A DNA stretch of 64,000 bases from Centipeda artemidis DSM 19719 (GCF_000426665.1 NZ_AUFU01000014.1:1-64000), one strand, 5' to 3'; positions 41,719 through 51,155 are shown, counted from the first letter of the stretch. Notes: generated from the letters alone by a model not told the origin. Numbers and translations: made by a program.

Positions 41719-42744
41719 TCAGCCTCCGAAATTCCCGCCGCTGCCAAAGAGCAGCTTCATGAAGAGCGGCGCGCCGATGAGCGCGGTGATGATGCCGATG
41801 GGCAGATCGCCCGAGGGGAGAAGTGTCCGCGCGATGAGATCTGCGACGATGAGGAAGATCGCCCCAATGAGGAGCGCCGCGGGGAGCAGCCGCCGATGCG
41901 ACGCCCCCGTAAAGGCGCGCACGAGATGCGGCACGACGAGCCCCACGAAACCAATGATGCCGCAGGTCGCGACTAGGACGCCCGTCAGGAGCGCAAGCAG
42001 CGCCATATAGCGGCGCCGTTTCGCGCTCGCATCGATGCCGAGTGTCGTCGCCAGCTCCTCGCCGAGGAGGAGCACGTCCAGCGTGCGCAGCTGCGAGAGG
42101 AAGTACACGGCGAGCGTGCTCACAATGAGGACGGGCAGAAAGAGACTGCGCCATTTCGCATCGGCGAGCGATCCCATCGTCCAAAATGCCGCGGACTGCA
42201 TCCCCTCCGCATCCGCCGCCATGTAGACGATGAAATTCGTCGCGGCAACGCAGAGTGCGCTGATCGCCGCGCCCGCGAGCACGAGTTTCACCGTCGAGAC
42301 GCGCCGCCGGATCCCCGCGAGCATGAGCACGGCGAGTGTTGCGAGAATCGCGCCGAGAAACGCCGCCCCCGGTACGCCGAACGGGATCGTCCCAGAGCCG
42401 AGGAGGATTGCGAGCGTCGCTCCGACGGACGCGCCCGAGGCGATGCCGAGGATGAACGGTTCGGCAAGCGGGTTCTGCACGGACGCCTGCATCACAACAC
42501 CCGCAAGCGCAAGCCCCGCGCCCGCCGTCATTGCAAGCAGTACACGCGGCACGCGCAGTTCCCAGATGATGTCCGTCACCGCGGGATCGATGGACGGCTC
42601 ATGCCCCATCAGCTTCGCCGTCACAACGGCGAGTGTATCGGATGTGGGAACGGCGACGCTGCCCGCAGAGACCGCATAAAGCGCGATGATTGCGAGCACT
42701 GCCGCGAGTACGGGCGGCGCTGTCAGTATACGCCTCATATGCAC
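41719..42744 (-). CDS. FecCD-type ABC permease
   Basis: A 341-residue, ~10-helix permease with the FecCD signature (ELRVPRVLLAMTAGAGLALAG, SVQNPLAEPFILGIASGAS) and C-terminal GIIGFVGLVVPHLVRA. The GTG at 42744 is better spaced from AAAGGAG than an ATG two codons later. First gene of the second uptake operon. Confidence 0.93.
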   Translation of the reverse strand: MHMRRILTAPPVLAAVLAIIALYAVSAGSVAVPTSDTLAVVTAKLMGHEPSIDPAVTDIIWELRVPRVLLAMTAGAGLALAGVVMQASVQNPLAEPFILGIASGASVGATLAILLGSGTIPFGVPGAAFLGAILATLAVLMLAGIRRRVSTVKLVLAGAAISALCVAATNFIVYMAADAEGMQSAAFWTMGSLADAKWRSLFLPVLIVSTLAVYFLSQLRTLDVLLLGEELATTLGIDASAKRRRYMALLALLTGVLVATCGIIGFVGLVVPHLVRAFTGASHRRLLPAALLIGAIFLIVADLIARTLLPSGDLPIGIITALIGAPLFMKLLFGSGGNFGG

Positions 42745-42795
42745 GAGTGCTCCTTTCTCCCATATGCCGCATCAAAACAAGGCAGTTCTTAAATA

Positions 42796-42808
42796 TGAAC
42801 AATATTCA
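42796..42808. promoter_or_regulatory. Palindrome in the promoter of the second uptake operon
   Basis: TGAACAATATTCA is a 13-nt interrupted palindrome (TGAA/TTCA) lying just downstream of the -10. It could be an operator, for example for a metal regulator, but does not closely match the Fur 7-1-7 box. Confidence 0.3.
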
Positions 42809-42815
42809 CCTTTGC

Positions 42816-42844
42816 AGAATAAAGTATTTCACAGCAACTGTCAA
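42816..42844 (-). promoter_or_regulatory. Promoter of the second TonB/ABC operon
   Basis: A near-consensus TTGACA (42844-42839), 17-nt spacer and TATTCT (42821-42816) on the minus strand, start near 42809, ~65 nt before the permease. Confidence 0.82.
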
Positions 42845-42906
42845 TGAAAATCCGTCTCATAAGATATAATAGTTTTATTCTGTCGATTTTAATATAGGTG
42901 GTATAG

Positions 42907-42956
42907 AAAAAGGGCTTACTGATTGTGTGCAAAAAGTACCTTTATGCAGTAAGCCC
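42907..42956 (-). terminator. Terminator of fhs
   Basis: On the minus strand GGGCTTACTG and CAGTAAGCCC form a perfect 10-bp stem with a 25-nt loop, followed by TTTTTC. It lies ~20 nt after the fhs stop codon. Confidence 0.87.
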
Positions 42957-42973
42957 ACCTTATATTTATTTTT

Positions 42974-44641
42974 TTAGAATAGCCCGGTAATCACGCCGTC
43001 CTCGCTGATGTCCATGTCCATCGCGGCGGGATGTTTCGGCAGTCCCGGCATGGTGAGGACGTTCCCTGTGAGTGCGACGACGAAGCCCGCGCCACAGGAG
43101 GCGCGCAGTTCGCGCACGGTGATGCGAAAGTCCGTCGGGCGTCCGAGACGCGCAGGATCATCCGAAAAGGAATACTGCGTCTTTGCCATGCAGACGGGCG
43201 TCTCCGTCATGCCGATCCGCTCCATCTCGGCGAGTTGTTTCCGTGCCTCGGGTGTAAAGTCAACGCCGTCCGCGCCGTAGATTTCCCGTGCGATTGTTTC
43301 GATCTTCTCAACGATGGAGCGGTTCGTATCGTAAATCGTCCGGAAGTCGGCGGGTTTTTGAAGCGCTGTCTCCACGGCGTCCGCGAGGGCAAGTCCGCCC
43401 GCGCCGCCCTCTGCCCAGACCTCGGAGCGAACGGCGGGCGCGCCGAGCGCCGCGCATAGCTCCTCGAGCAGTGCCAGCTCCGCCTCGGTGTCGGTCGGGA
43501 ACACGTTGACCGCGACGACGGCAGGCAGTCCGAACTTGCCGATGTTCTCAATGTGCTTTTCGAGATTCGCCGCGCCGCGCCGCAGCGCGTCGAGGTTTTC
43601 TGTGCCGAGTGCGTCTTTTGCCACACCGCCGTTCATCTTGAGCGCGCGCACCGTCACGACGATGACGACCGCGTCGGGCGTGAGCCCCGCCATGCGGCAT
43701 TTGATGTCAAAGAATTTCTCCGCGCCGAGATCAGCGCCGAAGCCCGCCTCGGTGACAACGTAATCGGCAGATTTCAGCGCGTATTTGGTCGCCATGACGC
43801 TGCTGCACCCGTGCGCGATGTTCGCGAAGGGGCCGCCGTGGATGAGAGCGGGCGTGCCCTCGATGGTCTGCACGAGGTTGGGGTACACCGCGTCCTTAAA
43901 GAGGAGTGCGAGTGCGCCCGTCGTGCCGAGTTCCTCCGCGCAGACGGGACGTCCGCCGCGCGTGTAGCCGATGAGGATGCACCCGAGGCGGCGTTTCATG
44001 TCCGATATGCCGTCCGCGAGACAGAGGATCGCCATCATCTCCGAGGCGACCGTGATGTCAAAGCCCGACTCGCGCGGGACGCCGTGCGCCGTGCCGCCAA
44101 GACCGAGCGTGATGTGCCGCAGAGCGCGGTCGTTGACGTCGAGCACGCGCTTCCACACGATGCGCCTGACGTCAAGGTCGAGCGTGTTCCCCTGCTGGAT
44201 GTGGTTGTCAATGAGCGCAGCGAGCAGATTATGCGCCGTCGTGACGGCGTGGAAGTCGCCCGTGAAGTGGAGGTTGATGTCCTCCATCGGCACGACCTGC
44301 GCATAGCCGCCGCCCGCCGCGCCGCCCTTCATGCCGAAACAGGGGCCGAGTGAGGGTTCGCGCAGAGCGACGATCGTTCGCTTCCCCCGGCGGTGCAGGG
44401 CGTCGGCAAGTCCGACGCTCGTCGTTGTCTTGCCCTCACCCGCGGGGGTCGGGTTGATCGCGGTCACGAGGATGAGTTTGCCGTCGGGATTATTTTTTAC
44501 GGCGTCAAGCGCGGCGCGCCCGATCTTCGCCTTGTATTTTCCATACGGTTCGAGATGATCGGCGCGGATGCCGATGCTTTCGGCGATCTCCGCGATGGGG
44601 CGCATTTTCGCTGCGCGTGCGATTTCGACGTCGGTTTTCAT
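42974..44641 (-). CDS. fhs: Formate-tetrahydrofolate ligase
   Basis: A 555-residue protein with the P-loop [14 protein letters not shown] (~residue 65), [36 protein letters not shown] spanning ~90-125, and [19 protein letters not shown]. It makes 10-formyl-THF from formate and ATP. The start at 44641 follows AAGGAGAG. With folD 280 nt upstream it feeds one-carbon metabolism. Confidence 0.97.
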   Translation of the reverse strand: MKTDVEIARAAKMRPIAEIAESIGIRADHLEPYGKYKAKIGRAALDAVKNNPDGKLILVTAINPTPAGEGKTTTSVGLADALHRRGKRTIVALREPSLGPCFGMKGGAAGGGYAQVVPMEDINLHFTGDFHAVTTAHNLLAALIDNHIQQGNTLDLDVRRIVWKRVLDVNDRALRHITLGLGGTAHGVPRESGFDITVASEMMAILCLADGISDMKRRLGCILIGYTRGGRPVCAEELGTTGALALLFKDAVYPNLVQTIEGTPALIHGGPFANIAHGCSSVMATKYALKSADYVVTEAGFGADLGAEKFFDIKCRMAGLTPDAVVIVVTVRALKMNGGVAKDALGTENLDALRRGAANLEKHIENIGKFGLPAVVAVNVFPTDTEAELALLEELCAALGAPAVRSEVWAEGGAGGLALADAVETALQKPADFRTIYDTNRSIVEKIETIAREIYGADGVDFTPEARKQLAEMERIGMTETPVCMAKTQYSFSDDPARLGRPTDFRITVRELRASCGAGFVVALTGNVLTMPGLPKHPAAMDMDISEDGVITGLF

Positions 44642-44713
44642 GTTGGTGCTCTCCTTTACCAAATTTGACCGAATTTAAGCGATTTTTTTACCCACGATGT
44701 AAGGCGCGCGTAG

Positions 44714-44746
44714 ATCGCGGGAGGGCGCGGCAGCGCGGCGCCCCTA
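44714..44746. repeat. Dispersed hairpin repeat, copy 1
   Basis: The 33-nt core (atcgcgGGAGGGCGC ... GCGCCCCTAC) matches two copies near 49.4-49.6 kb. Its arms GGGCGC/GCGCCC can pair. It lies in the 279-nt fhs-folD gap (44642-44920), which otherwise shows nothing recognisable. Confidence 0.75.
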
Positions 44747-44920
44747 CAAGGCGTGCATATTGAATTTCCTCTTCCCACGATGTTGGGCGCACGTTGAGCG
44801 GTTGTTCTCCCGCAATGTGTACCGCCGTAGTTGATATGCCGTTTGGGCGTCCGCCGCAGCCATTTTTAAGCCCCGCTTTTTTGGCAAGGCGGATGCCCGA
44901 ACGGCGCCGGAACATATGAC

Positions 44921-45775
44921 TCACCCCTGCTGTAGCTTAACTGCCTCAACAACATTATTCATAAGCATTGCGACAGTTAAGAGCCCCACGCCGCCCGGCA
45001 CGGGCGTGATCGCTCCTGCGATCTCCGACACAGCATCAAAATCCACGTCGCCGACGAGTTTTTTCGGGGCGATGCGGTTGATGCCGACGTCGATCACGGT
45101 TGCGCCCGGCTTCACCATATCCGCGGTCACAAAGCCCGGACGCCCGACTGCCGCGACGAGAATATCCGCCTCACGTGCGACTGCCGCGAGGTTCTGTGTG
45201 CGCGAGTGGCAGACCGTCACGGTCGCGTTCCGCTCGAGGAGAAGATGCCCCATCGGCTTGCCGACGATGTTGCTGCGCCCGATGATGACGGCGTGCGCCC
45301 CCTCGATGGGGATGCCCGCGAGTTCGAGCATACGGATACAGCCCGCAGGCGTGCAGGGGCGCAGTCCCGGCGCGCCGAGCACGAGCCGCCCTGCGTTCAT
45401 GGGGTTGAACCCGTCCACGTCCTTGCGCGGGTCGATACGCTCCAGCACTTCCTCTTCATAGGCGCGCAGCCCCTCCGGCAGAGGAAGCTGCACGAGAATC
45501 CCATGCACGGATGCGTCTGCGTTCAGGGCATCGATGCGCGTGATCAGCTCCTCCTTTGCCGTATCGGCAGGCAGGGCGATGTGATCCGAGATGATGCCGA
45601 GCTCCGCACACGCCTTTTGCTTGTTGCGGACGTAGACCTCCGAGGCGGGATCAGCGCCGACGATGACGACGGCGAGCCGCGGGTGAACGCCCTCCGCCTT
45701 GAGCTCCGCGACCGCGCGTCCCGCGTCCTCTTTGATTTTCGCGGCAAATTCCTTGCCCGACAGTATGCGTGCCAT
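44921..45775 (-). CDS. folD: Methylene-THF dehydrogenase / methenyl-THF cyclohydrolase
   Basis: A 284-residue protein with VGADPASEVYVRNKQKAC (catalytic Lys region), ILVQLPLPEG, PCTPAGCIRML, IIGRSNIVGKPM and the C-terminal PVPGGVGLLTVAMLM, all FolD signatures. It interconverts methylene-, methenyl- and formyl-THF. The start follows GAGGAGAGCAT. It forms an operon tail behind the quinone genes. Confidence 0.97.
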   Translation of the reverse strand: MARILSGKEFAAKIKEDAGRAVAELKAEGVHPRLAVVIVGADPASEVYVRNKQKACAELGIISDHIALPADTAKEELITRIDALNADASVHGILVQLPLPEGLRAYEEEVLERIDPRKDVDGFNPMNAGRLVLGAPGLRPCTPAGCIRMLELAGIPIEGAHAVIIGRSNIVGKPMGHLLLERNATVTVCHSRTQNLAAVAREADILVAAVGRPGFVTADMVKPGATVIDVGINRIAPKKLVGDVDFDAVSEIAGAITPVPGGVGLLTVAMLMNNVVEAVKLQQG

Positions 45776-45796
45776 ATGCTCTCCTCTTTTTCAGTT

Positions 45797-46657
45797 CTAT
45801 ATATAGTAACTCATCCACGCGAACGCGCAAACGGCGATCGATACGATGCCGTTCCGCATGAAATACGTCTGCGTCACGCGTGAAAAATCCGTAGGACTCG
45901 CGATGCGGTGCTGATAGACGAGTGTCGCCGCCGCGATCAGGACGCCGACAAAATACGGCCAATGCAGCCGGCACATAATGCCGACGGCGACGAATCCGAC
46001 AATCGACAGCACATGCGCGATGCGTGCGATGCGGAACGCCCCCGCCGCGCCGTAGGAGACGGCGAGGGAGTGCAGTCCTTGACTGCGGTCGAACTCCTCA
46101 TCCTGCGCGCCGTACATTGCGTCGAACGCACCGATCCAGAGGGCGACGGCGAGACAGAGCACGACCATCGGCGCCGCGATCTCCCCCGTCACCGCAACCC
46201 AGCCGCCCGCAGGCGCCATCGCGATCGCGATGCCAAGGAAGAGGTGTACCCAGCCCGTCACGCGCTTGAGGAACGGGTAGACGAGAAAGGGCAGCGCGGC
46301 GATCGGCAGGAGATAGATGCAAATGGGATGCAGCTGCAATACCGCAAATACAAGCACAAGGAGGCACACGCCTATAAAGACGAGCGCCTCCCGTTTGCTC
46401 ACGCGTCCCTGCACCATCGCGCGGTACGCGAGGCGGGGCTGCTGCCTGTCATATTTCAGATCGGCGAGATTGTCGAGGACGAGCGCCGCCGACCGCGCCG
46501 CCGTGATGGCAAGGACGATCCAGCCGAGGTCTCCCGGACGCGGATGTCCGTCCGCAGCGAGCAGCGCCGCCATGAGTGCGAACGGCAGCGAGAACACCGT
46601 ATGATGAAAAGCGGTGTTGTTCGCATGCGCCCGAATCCGTTCGATCAGTCGGTTCAA
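45797..46657 (-). CDS. UbiA-family prenyltransferase (MqnP/UbiA-like)
   Basis: A 286-residue membrane protein with eight to nine helices and two Asp-rich motifs: DNLADLKYD (~62-70) and YGAQDEEFD (~185), positions that bind the prenyl-diphosphate magnesium. It attaches a polyprenyl chain to an aromatic acid during quinone synthesis. Start is TTG overlapping the ubiD stop (TTGA). Together with the UbiD-like gene it suggests the late, futalosine-type menaquinone steps (MqnP and MqnL), though the classical UbiA function cannot be excluded. Confidence 0.85.
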   Translation of the reverse strand: MNRLIERIRAHANNTAFHHTVFSLPFALMAALLAADGHPRPGDLGWIVLAITAARSAALVLDNLADLKYDRQQPRLAYRAMVQGRVSKREALVFIGVCLLVLVFAVLQLHPICIYLLPIAALPFLVYPFLKRVTGWVHLFLGIAIAMAPAGGWVAVTGEIAAPMVVLCLAVALWIGAFDAMYGAQDEEFDRSQGLHSLAVSYGAAGAFRIARIAHVLSIVGFVAVGIMCRLHWPYFVGVLIAAATLVYQHRIASPTDFSRVTQTYFMRNGIVSIAVCAFAWMSYYI

Positions 46658-48114
46658 TCGAGTCCAAACTCCTTCCAGCGCGCCGTGACGCGCGCCTTGA
46701 TCTCATCGCTCATCGTGATCTCGTCCGGCCACTCGCGCGCGTGCCCCTCGGACGGCCATGTCTTGGTCGCGTCGATGCCGAGCTTTGAGCCCCACTGCGC
46801 CATGGGCGAGGAGTGGTCGAGTACATCGAGCGGCCCCTGCACGATCTCAAGGTCATATTTCGCGTCGATGTTGTTAAAGACGCGCCACCAGACTTCCTTC
46901 ATGTCCTGCACGTTGACGTGCGCGTCCACGACGATGATCATCTTGACGTTCATCATCTGCCCCATGCCCCACAGCGCGTGCATGACCTTGCGCGCGTGCA
47001 TCGGGAACTGCTTTTTGATGGAGACGACGATGCAGTCGTGGAACACGCCCTCGAGCGGCATGTTGACGTCGACGATCTCCGGCAGCATCTGTTTCAGCAG
47101 CGGGAGGAAAATGCGCTCGGTTGCCTTTGCGATAAAGCAGTCCTCCATCGGCGGCTTGCCGACGACGGTCGCGGCGTAGACGGGATCTCTGCGGTGCGTG
47201 ATCGCCGTGATGTGAAAGACGGGATAGTCGTCGGCGAGCGAGTAGTAGCCCGTGTGGTCGCCGAACGGCCCCTCGCGCCGCCGCTCCTCCGTGTCGACAT
47301 AGCCCTCAAGGATGATCTCCGCCGTCGCGGGCACTTCGAGATCGACGGTCACGCATTTCACGAGCTCGACGGACTTGTGCCGCAGGAAGCCCGCGAACAC
47401 CATCTCGTCGATGTCGCGCGGCAGCGGCGCGGTCGCGGCGTAGGTGAGGACGGGATCGGTGCCGATGGCGACCGCCGCCTCGATGCGCGTGCCGCCGCGC
47501 TCCTTCGTATCGCGAAAGTTCTCCGCGCCGTTCTTGTGGATGTGCCAGTGCATCCCCGTCGTGCGGCTGTCATATTTTTGCAGGCGGTACATGCCGACGT
47601 TGCGCTTGCCCGTCGCGGGGTTCTTCGTAAAGACGAGCGGCAGTGTGACGAAGGGGCCGCCGTCGTCCGGCCAGCATTTCAGGATGGGGATATTGTCGAG
47701 GCTCGGATTCTCGGTCTCGATCACTTCCTGACAGGGCGCATTTTTCACATATTTCGGGAAATTAATCGCCTTGCGCGCCATCGGGATGAGCGTCATGAGG
47801 TTCATCTTGTTTTGGAGGGAGATGTGCGGGATTTTGAGCAGCTCGGTCAGCTCGTCCGCCACGTCGTCGAGTTTTTCCACGCCGAACGCGAGCGCCATGC
47901 GCTCGTAGCTGCCGAACGCGTTCATGAGGACGGGCATGGTCGAGCCCTTGACGTTCTCAAAGAGGAGGGCGACGTTTTTCTCCCCCTCCAGTTTCGATAT
48001 GCGGTCGGTAATCTCGGTGATCTCGAGCTCCGGGTCGACCTCCGCCGTGATGCGTCTCAAGAGGCCGCGCTGTTCGAGCACGTCGATGAATTCGCGTAGA
48101 TCTTTATACGCCAA
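46654..48114 (-). CDS. UbiD-family decarboxylase (menaquinone pathway, MqnL-like)
   Basis: A 486-residue protein with UbiD signatures: NMPLEGVFHDCI, REGPFGDHTGYYS (~295) and MHWHIHKNGAENF. It removes the carboxyl group of the prenylated aromatic acid using prenylated FMN. TTG start after AGGAGGGATTTCC. The overlap with the prenyltransferase and the polyprenyl synthase at 50-51 kb support a quinone role. The flavin prenyltransferase UbiX is not in the window. Confidence 0.9.
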   Translation of the reverse strand: MAYKDLREFIDVLEQRGLLRRITAEVDPELEITEITDRISKLEGEKNVALLFENVKGSTMPVLMNAFGSYERMALAFGVEKLDDVADELTELLKIPHISLQNKMNLMTLIPMARKAINFPKYVKNAPCQEVIETENPSLDNIPILKCWPDDGGPFVTLPLVFTKNPATGKRNVGMYRLQKYDSRTTGMHWHIHKNGAENFRDTKERGGTRIEAAVAIGTDPVLTYAATAPLPRDIDEMVFAGFLRHKSVELVKCVTVDLEVPATAEIILEGYVDTEERRREGPFGDHTGYYSLADDYPVFHITAITHRRDPVYAATVVGKPPMEDCFIAKATERIFLPLLKQMLPEIVDVNMPLEGVFHDCIVVSIKKQFPMHARKVMHALWGMGQMMNVKMIIVVDAHVNVQDMKEVWWRVFNNIDAKYDLEIVQGPLDVLDHSSPMAQWGSKLGIDATKTWPSEGHAREWPDEITMSDEIKARVTARWKEFGLD

Positions 48115-48132
48115 GGAAATCCCTCCTAGATG

Positions 48133-49077
48133 TTATTTGCGCAGGATGTACCGCACGATGAGGTAGCCGACGCCGTAAAGCGCGATCATCGGCACGGCGA
48201 TCATCGACTGGGTAAAGACGTCCGGCGTCGGCGATATGACGGCGGCGACGACGAACGAGAGGAAAATGACGATGCGGGCATATTTCCGCAGAAATTTAGA
48301 CGAGATAAAGCCCATTTTGCCGAGAATCGTGATGATGAGTGGCAGTTCAAAGACAAAGCCGAACGGCAGGACAAACATAATGACAAATTCGAAGTAGCGG
48401 TTGACGGAAAAGAGCGCCTCGAGTTCGGAGTTGCCAAAACCCTTGAAAAAGAGAATCGCGGCGGGGAACACGAGGAAGAACGAGAACGCGAGCCCGAGGA
48501 AGAAGAGCACGACCGAGACCGGCACAACGATCCCGAGGACGATGCGCTCCGCGCGCGTGAGTGCGGGCAGGAAGAACCGCCACACATGGTAAAATATGAC
48601 GGGCAGCGCGAGAAGAAAGCCCACGACGACGGCGATCTTGATGTAGGTGAAGAACGCTTCGGCGGGCTGCATGTAGTAGAGCTTTCCGACCGGACGGGTC
48701 AGATAATGCATGATGTCTTCGATGAAGTAATAACCGACGCTGCTCCCGACGGCGACGGCGATCAGGCACTTGATGAGGCGCGATCGCAGCTCCGTCAGAT
48801 GCGCGATGAGCGACATGCTCCCCTCGTCGTCGTCCTCCGTCTCTGCGGCGGGTGACGGGAGCGGCGGTTCCTCCCCGCTCGTCGGATCGGGTTCCGCGAT
48901 CGGAGGAGTGTCCTCCGTGGACGGCACATCGTCAGGAGACGAGATTGTCTCGGGTGTCTGTGCCGCCTGTTCCGCAGCCGCCGCCGCCCGCCGCTGCGCG
49001 GCGATCATGGCGTCGCGCTCCTCCGGTGTGGCGGGGCAGGAGACAGGCGCCTCGGGCGTTTTCGATTCCTCAGACAT
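48133..49077 (-). CDS. tatC: Twin-arginine translocase subunit TatC with acidic N-terminal extension
   Basis: A 314-residue protein. Residues ~88-314 are a normal six-helix TatC (HLTELRSRLIKC, LYYMQPAEAFFTYIK, FVLPFGFVFELPLI). The first ~87 residues are Pro/Glu/Asp/Ala-rich and probably disordered, which is unusual because TatC usually starts at the MSLIAHLTELR level. An internal start there is possible but has no better ribosome site. It follows tatA by 3 nt. Confidence 0.95.
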   Translation of the reverse strand: MSEESKTPEAPVSCPATPEERDAMIAAQRRAAAAAEQAAQTPETISSPDDVPSTEDTPPIAEPDPTSGEEPPLPSPAAETEDDDEGSMSLIAHLTELRSRLIKCLIAVAVGSSVGYYFIEDIMHYLTRPVGKLYYMQPAEAFFTYIKIAVVVGFLLALPVIFYHVWRFFLPALTRAERIVLGIVVPVSVVLFFLGLAFSFFLVFPAAILFFKGFGNSELEALFSVNRYFEFVIMFVLPFGFVFELPLIITILGKMGFISSKFLRKYARIVIFLSFVVAAVISPTPDVFTQSMIAVPMIALYGVGYLIVRYILRK

Positions 49078-49080
49078 AGA

Positions 49081-49299
49081 TTAGCTCTTCGTTTCCGTCT
49101 TTCCGTCCGCGGGGAGCGTCTTTGTCTCCGCCGTGACATTGATCTCGGATTTTTCCCGGTCTTGTTCGTTGTTCGCGGATTTGAACTCCTTGATGCTCTT
49201 GCCGAGCGCCTTGCCGATGTCCGGCAGGCGGCCGGGGCCAAAGACGACCAGTCCGATGATGAGAATGAGTACGAGTTCGGGTACGCCGAGTCCAAACAT
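49081..49299 (-). CDS. tatA: Twin-arginine translocase subunit TatA
   Basis: A 72-residue protein with one N-terminal membrane helix (FGLGVPELVLILIIGLVVFG), the FGPGRLPDIGKALGKSIKEF hinge and amphipathic helix, and a short polar tail. It forms the Tat pore with TatC. The start follows GGGAGGGGAACA. Confidence 0.94.
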   Translation of the reverse strand: MFGLGVPELVLILIIGLVVFGPGRLPDIGKALGKSIKEFKSANNEQDREKSEINVTAETKTLPADGKTETKS

Positions 49300-49404
49300 G
49301 ATGATTGTTCCCCTCCCAAGGCGTGAAGTGAGATTTTTTCAAAACTTTCACTTCACTCTATTCTTCCTAAAAATAATACAACTTGTTATATCGTTAAACA
49401 TTTT

Positions 49405-49480
49405 GGCTGCCGGACGTTACGCCGCCGTGAATCGCAGGAGGGCACGGCGGCGCCGTGCCCCTACGGGGGCGGCATAACGA
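49405..49480. repeat. Dispersed hairpin repeat, copy 2
   Basis: Begins ggctgccggacgttacgccg, then the core ATCGCAGGAGGGCACGGC with arms GGGCACGGC/GCCGTGCCC (perfect 9-bp stem) and CCCCTACGGG, ending gcggcata. It lies in the 364-nt gap 49300-49663 between the two tatA-like genes. No gene is seen in this gap. Confidence 0.8.
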
Positions 49481-49537
49481 GGTACTTCACACGCGATGTC
49501 GCGGTGAATCTCCATGCCGACATGATGTGATACTGTT

Positions 49538-49611
49538 GGCTGCCGGACGTTACGCCGCCGCATATCGCAGGAGGGCGCAGCAGCGCGGCGCCCCTACGGG
49601 AGCGGCATAGC
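49538..49611. repeat. Dispersed hairpin repeat, copy 3
   Basis: Same leading 22 nt and core as copy 2, 133 bp away in direct orientation, but the stem arms are GGGCGC/GCGCCC, as in copy 1. The change in both arms keeps pairing. Confidence 0.8.
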
Positions 49612-49663
49612 GAGAGATGTTTCGCTTGCGATGCGATGCCGCCATATATCGGCAGAACCATTA

Positions 49664-50044
49664 CTATCCGTTCTTTTGTGCGGGTTCTGCAGTCTCTGCG
49701 GCGGTGGGCTGCTCTCCCGCCGTTTCCGCCTGCGCTGCACGATGTGCCGCGACGGCTGCCGCCGCGCTCTCCATGGTCGCGGGAGCGGGCTGTGCCGTCT
49801 CCTGCACAGGCTGTGCGGTCTGTATAGGCTGCGCCACGGGCGGTTGTTGTGCCGGCTGCGGCGCGGGTGCGGCGGGCGGCGGATCGGGTGCGTTAATCGC
49901 CTGTGTCAGGGCGTTCGACGCTTTGCGGAACTCGCGGAGTCCCTTGCCGAGCGACCGCCCCACCTCGGGCAATTTACCGGGACCGAACACGATCAGTCCC
50001 ACAACGAGGATTAAAATGAGTTCGGGGACACCGATACCAAACAT
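49664..50044 (-). CDS. Second TatA/TatB-like protein with Pro/Ala/Gln-rich tail
   Basis: A 126-residue protein with the TatA/B N-terminal helix ([28 protein letters not shown]) and amphipathic helix ([18 protein letters not shown]), then a low-complexity Ala/Pro/Gln tail from residue ~50. The tail length is closer to TatB than TatA. The start at 50044 follows GAAGG; a GTG at 50053 adds three residues. It lies upstream of the first tatA with two repeats between. Confidence 0.88.
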   Translation of the reverse strand: MFGIGVPELILILVVGLIVFGPGKLPEVGRSLGKGLREFRKASNALTQAINAPDPPPAAPAPQPAQQPPVAQPIQTAQPVQETAQPAPATMESAAAAVAAHRAAQAETAGEQPTAAETAEPAQKNG

Positions 50045-50180
50045 GAATGACACCTTCTTTTATGATAAACGATTGTTACAGAGCGTAATCAAGAACAGCG
50101 CGCATACCGTGCCCTCCTGCAATATATAGCGGCATGTCTTCACGACGACACGACGATGCGCCCCTCTCTGCTTCGCCCTC

Positions 50181-51155
50181 TCAAAACTCTCTGCGTCCGA
50201 TGAAATCCGCCGCCATGAGGCACGTTTCCCTGATGCGCGGGTCGAGCGATGCGGGGAGCGCCTCCTTCGCTCGCGCGAGGTAGGCATCCGCCTGCTCCTG
50301 CGCGTAGTCCACGCCGTCCGTACTGCGAACGAGTACGAGCGCGCGTGCGACCTCCTCCTCCGACATCTTCGGATTCGTAATAAGCGCCGTGAGCTCGGCG
50401 CGCTCCTTTTCGCCGAGCACCGAGAGCGCGCGGATGACGGGCAGGGTCACATAGCCCTGCGCGAGATCGCGCCCTGCAGGCTTTCCGATGCGCTCGGCGG
50501 TCTGTTGGAGGTCGAGCAGGTCGTCCGTAATCTGGAACGCCATGCCGATCGCGTGCCCGTACCGAGCAAAATTCGCCGTATCCTCCGCGCTCATCCCGCC
50601 GATGCCCGCGCCGAGCTCGCAGCAGATCTCAAGGAAGTCCGCCGTTTTCTTCCGAATACGCTCATAGTAGGCGTCCTCGCTCGCCGGCACCTGATAGACC
50701 GTATGATCCTGCAGGATCTCCCCCTCGCTGAGCGTACAGACAAGGTCGGCGAGACGCATATAGATATGCGAGGAATACCCGACCCGCGCGACCTGCTTAA
50801 AGGCGCGCGCAAAGATATAGTCGCCGCTCAGAATGGCGACCTGATTGCCCCATTTTGCATTTGTCGTTGCCGACCCGCGCCGCGTATCCGCCTCGTCGAT
50901 CACATCGTCATGCACAAGGGACGCCGTGTGAATCAGCTCGAGTGCAACCGCAATCGGCATCGCGCGGTCGCGGTCAAAGTCCGCACCTGCGCGCGCCGCG
51001 AGCAGGAACAGAGCGGGACGCAGCCGCTTCCCACCGGAGGAAACGAGATGCGCACCGATGTCGCTTACGAGAGCCGAATCCGAAGAAAGCGCCGCCTCCA
51101 GCGCCGCCTCGAGTACGGTGAGGTCTTCCTCTATGACATCAAACATGTCGTTTTT
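50181..51155 (-). CDS. Polyprenyl diphosphate synthase (heptaprenyl/octaprenyl type)
   Basis: A trans-isoprenyl diphosphate synthase with GGKRLRPAL, first Asp-rich LVHDDVIDEADTRRG and second MAFQITDDLLDLQ, the markers of medium/long-chain enzymes. It makes the side chain of menaquinone. The start is uncertain: the TTG at 51155 has an ideal AGGTGAT 6 nt upstream; the ATG at 51146 has none, and a farther TTG at 51203 has none. Length 324 residues with the TTG at 51155. Confidence 0.9.
   Translation of the reverse strand, partial: KNDMFDVIEEDLTVLEAALEAALSSDSALVSDIGAHLVSSGGKRLRPALFLLAARAGADFDRDRAMPIAVALELIHTASLVHDDVIDEADTRRGSATTNAKWGNQVAILSGDYIFARAFKQVARVGYSSHIYMRLADLVCTLSEGEILQDHTVYQVPASEDAYYERIRKKTADFLEICCELGAGIGGMSAEDTANFARYGHAIGMAFQITDDLLDLQQTAERIGKPAGRDLAQGYVTLPVIRALSVLGEKERAELTALITNPKMSEEEVARALVLVRSTDGVDYAQEQADAYLARAKEALPASLDPRIRETCLMAADFIGRREF

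Noticed and set aside
49300-49663. CRISPR array or insertion-sequence remnant between the tatA-like genes
   Set aside because: Only two repeat units with internal symmetry, unlike CRISPR repeats and spacers; no transposase or target-site duplication seen.
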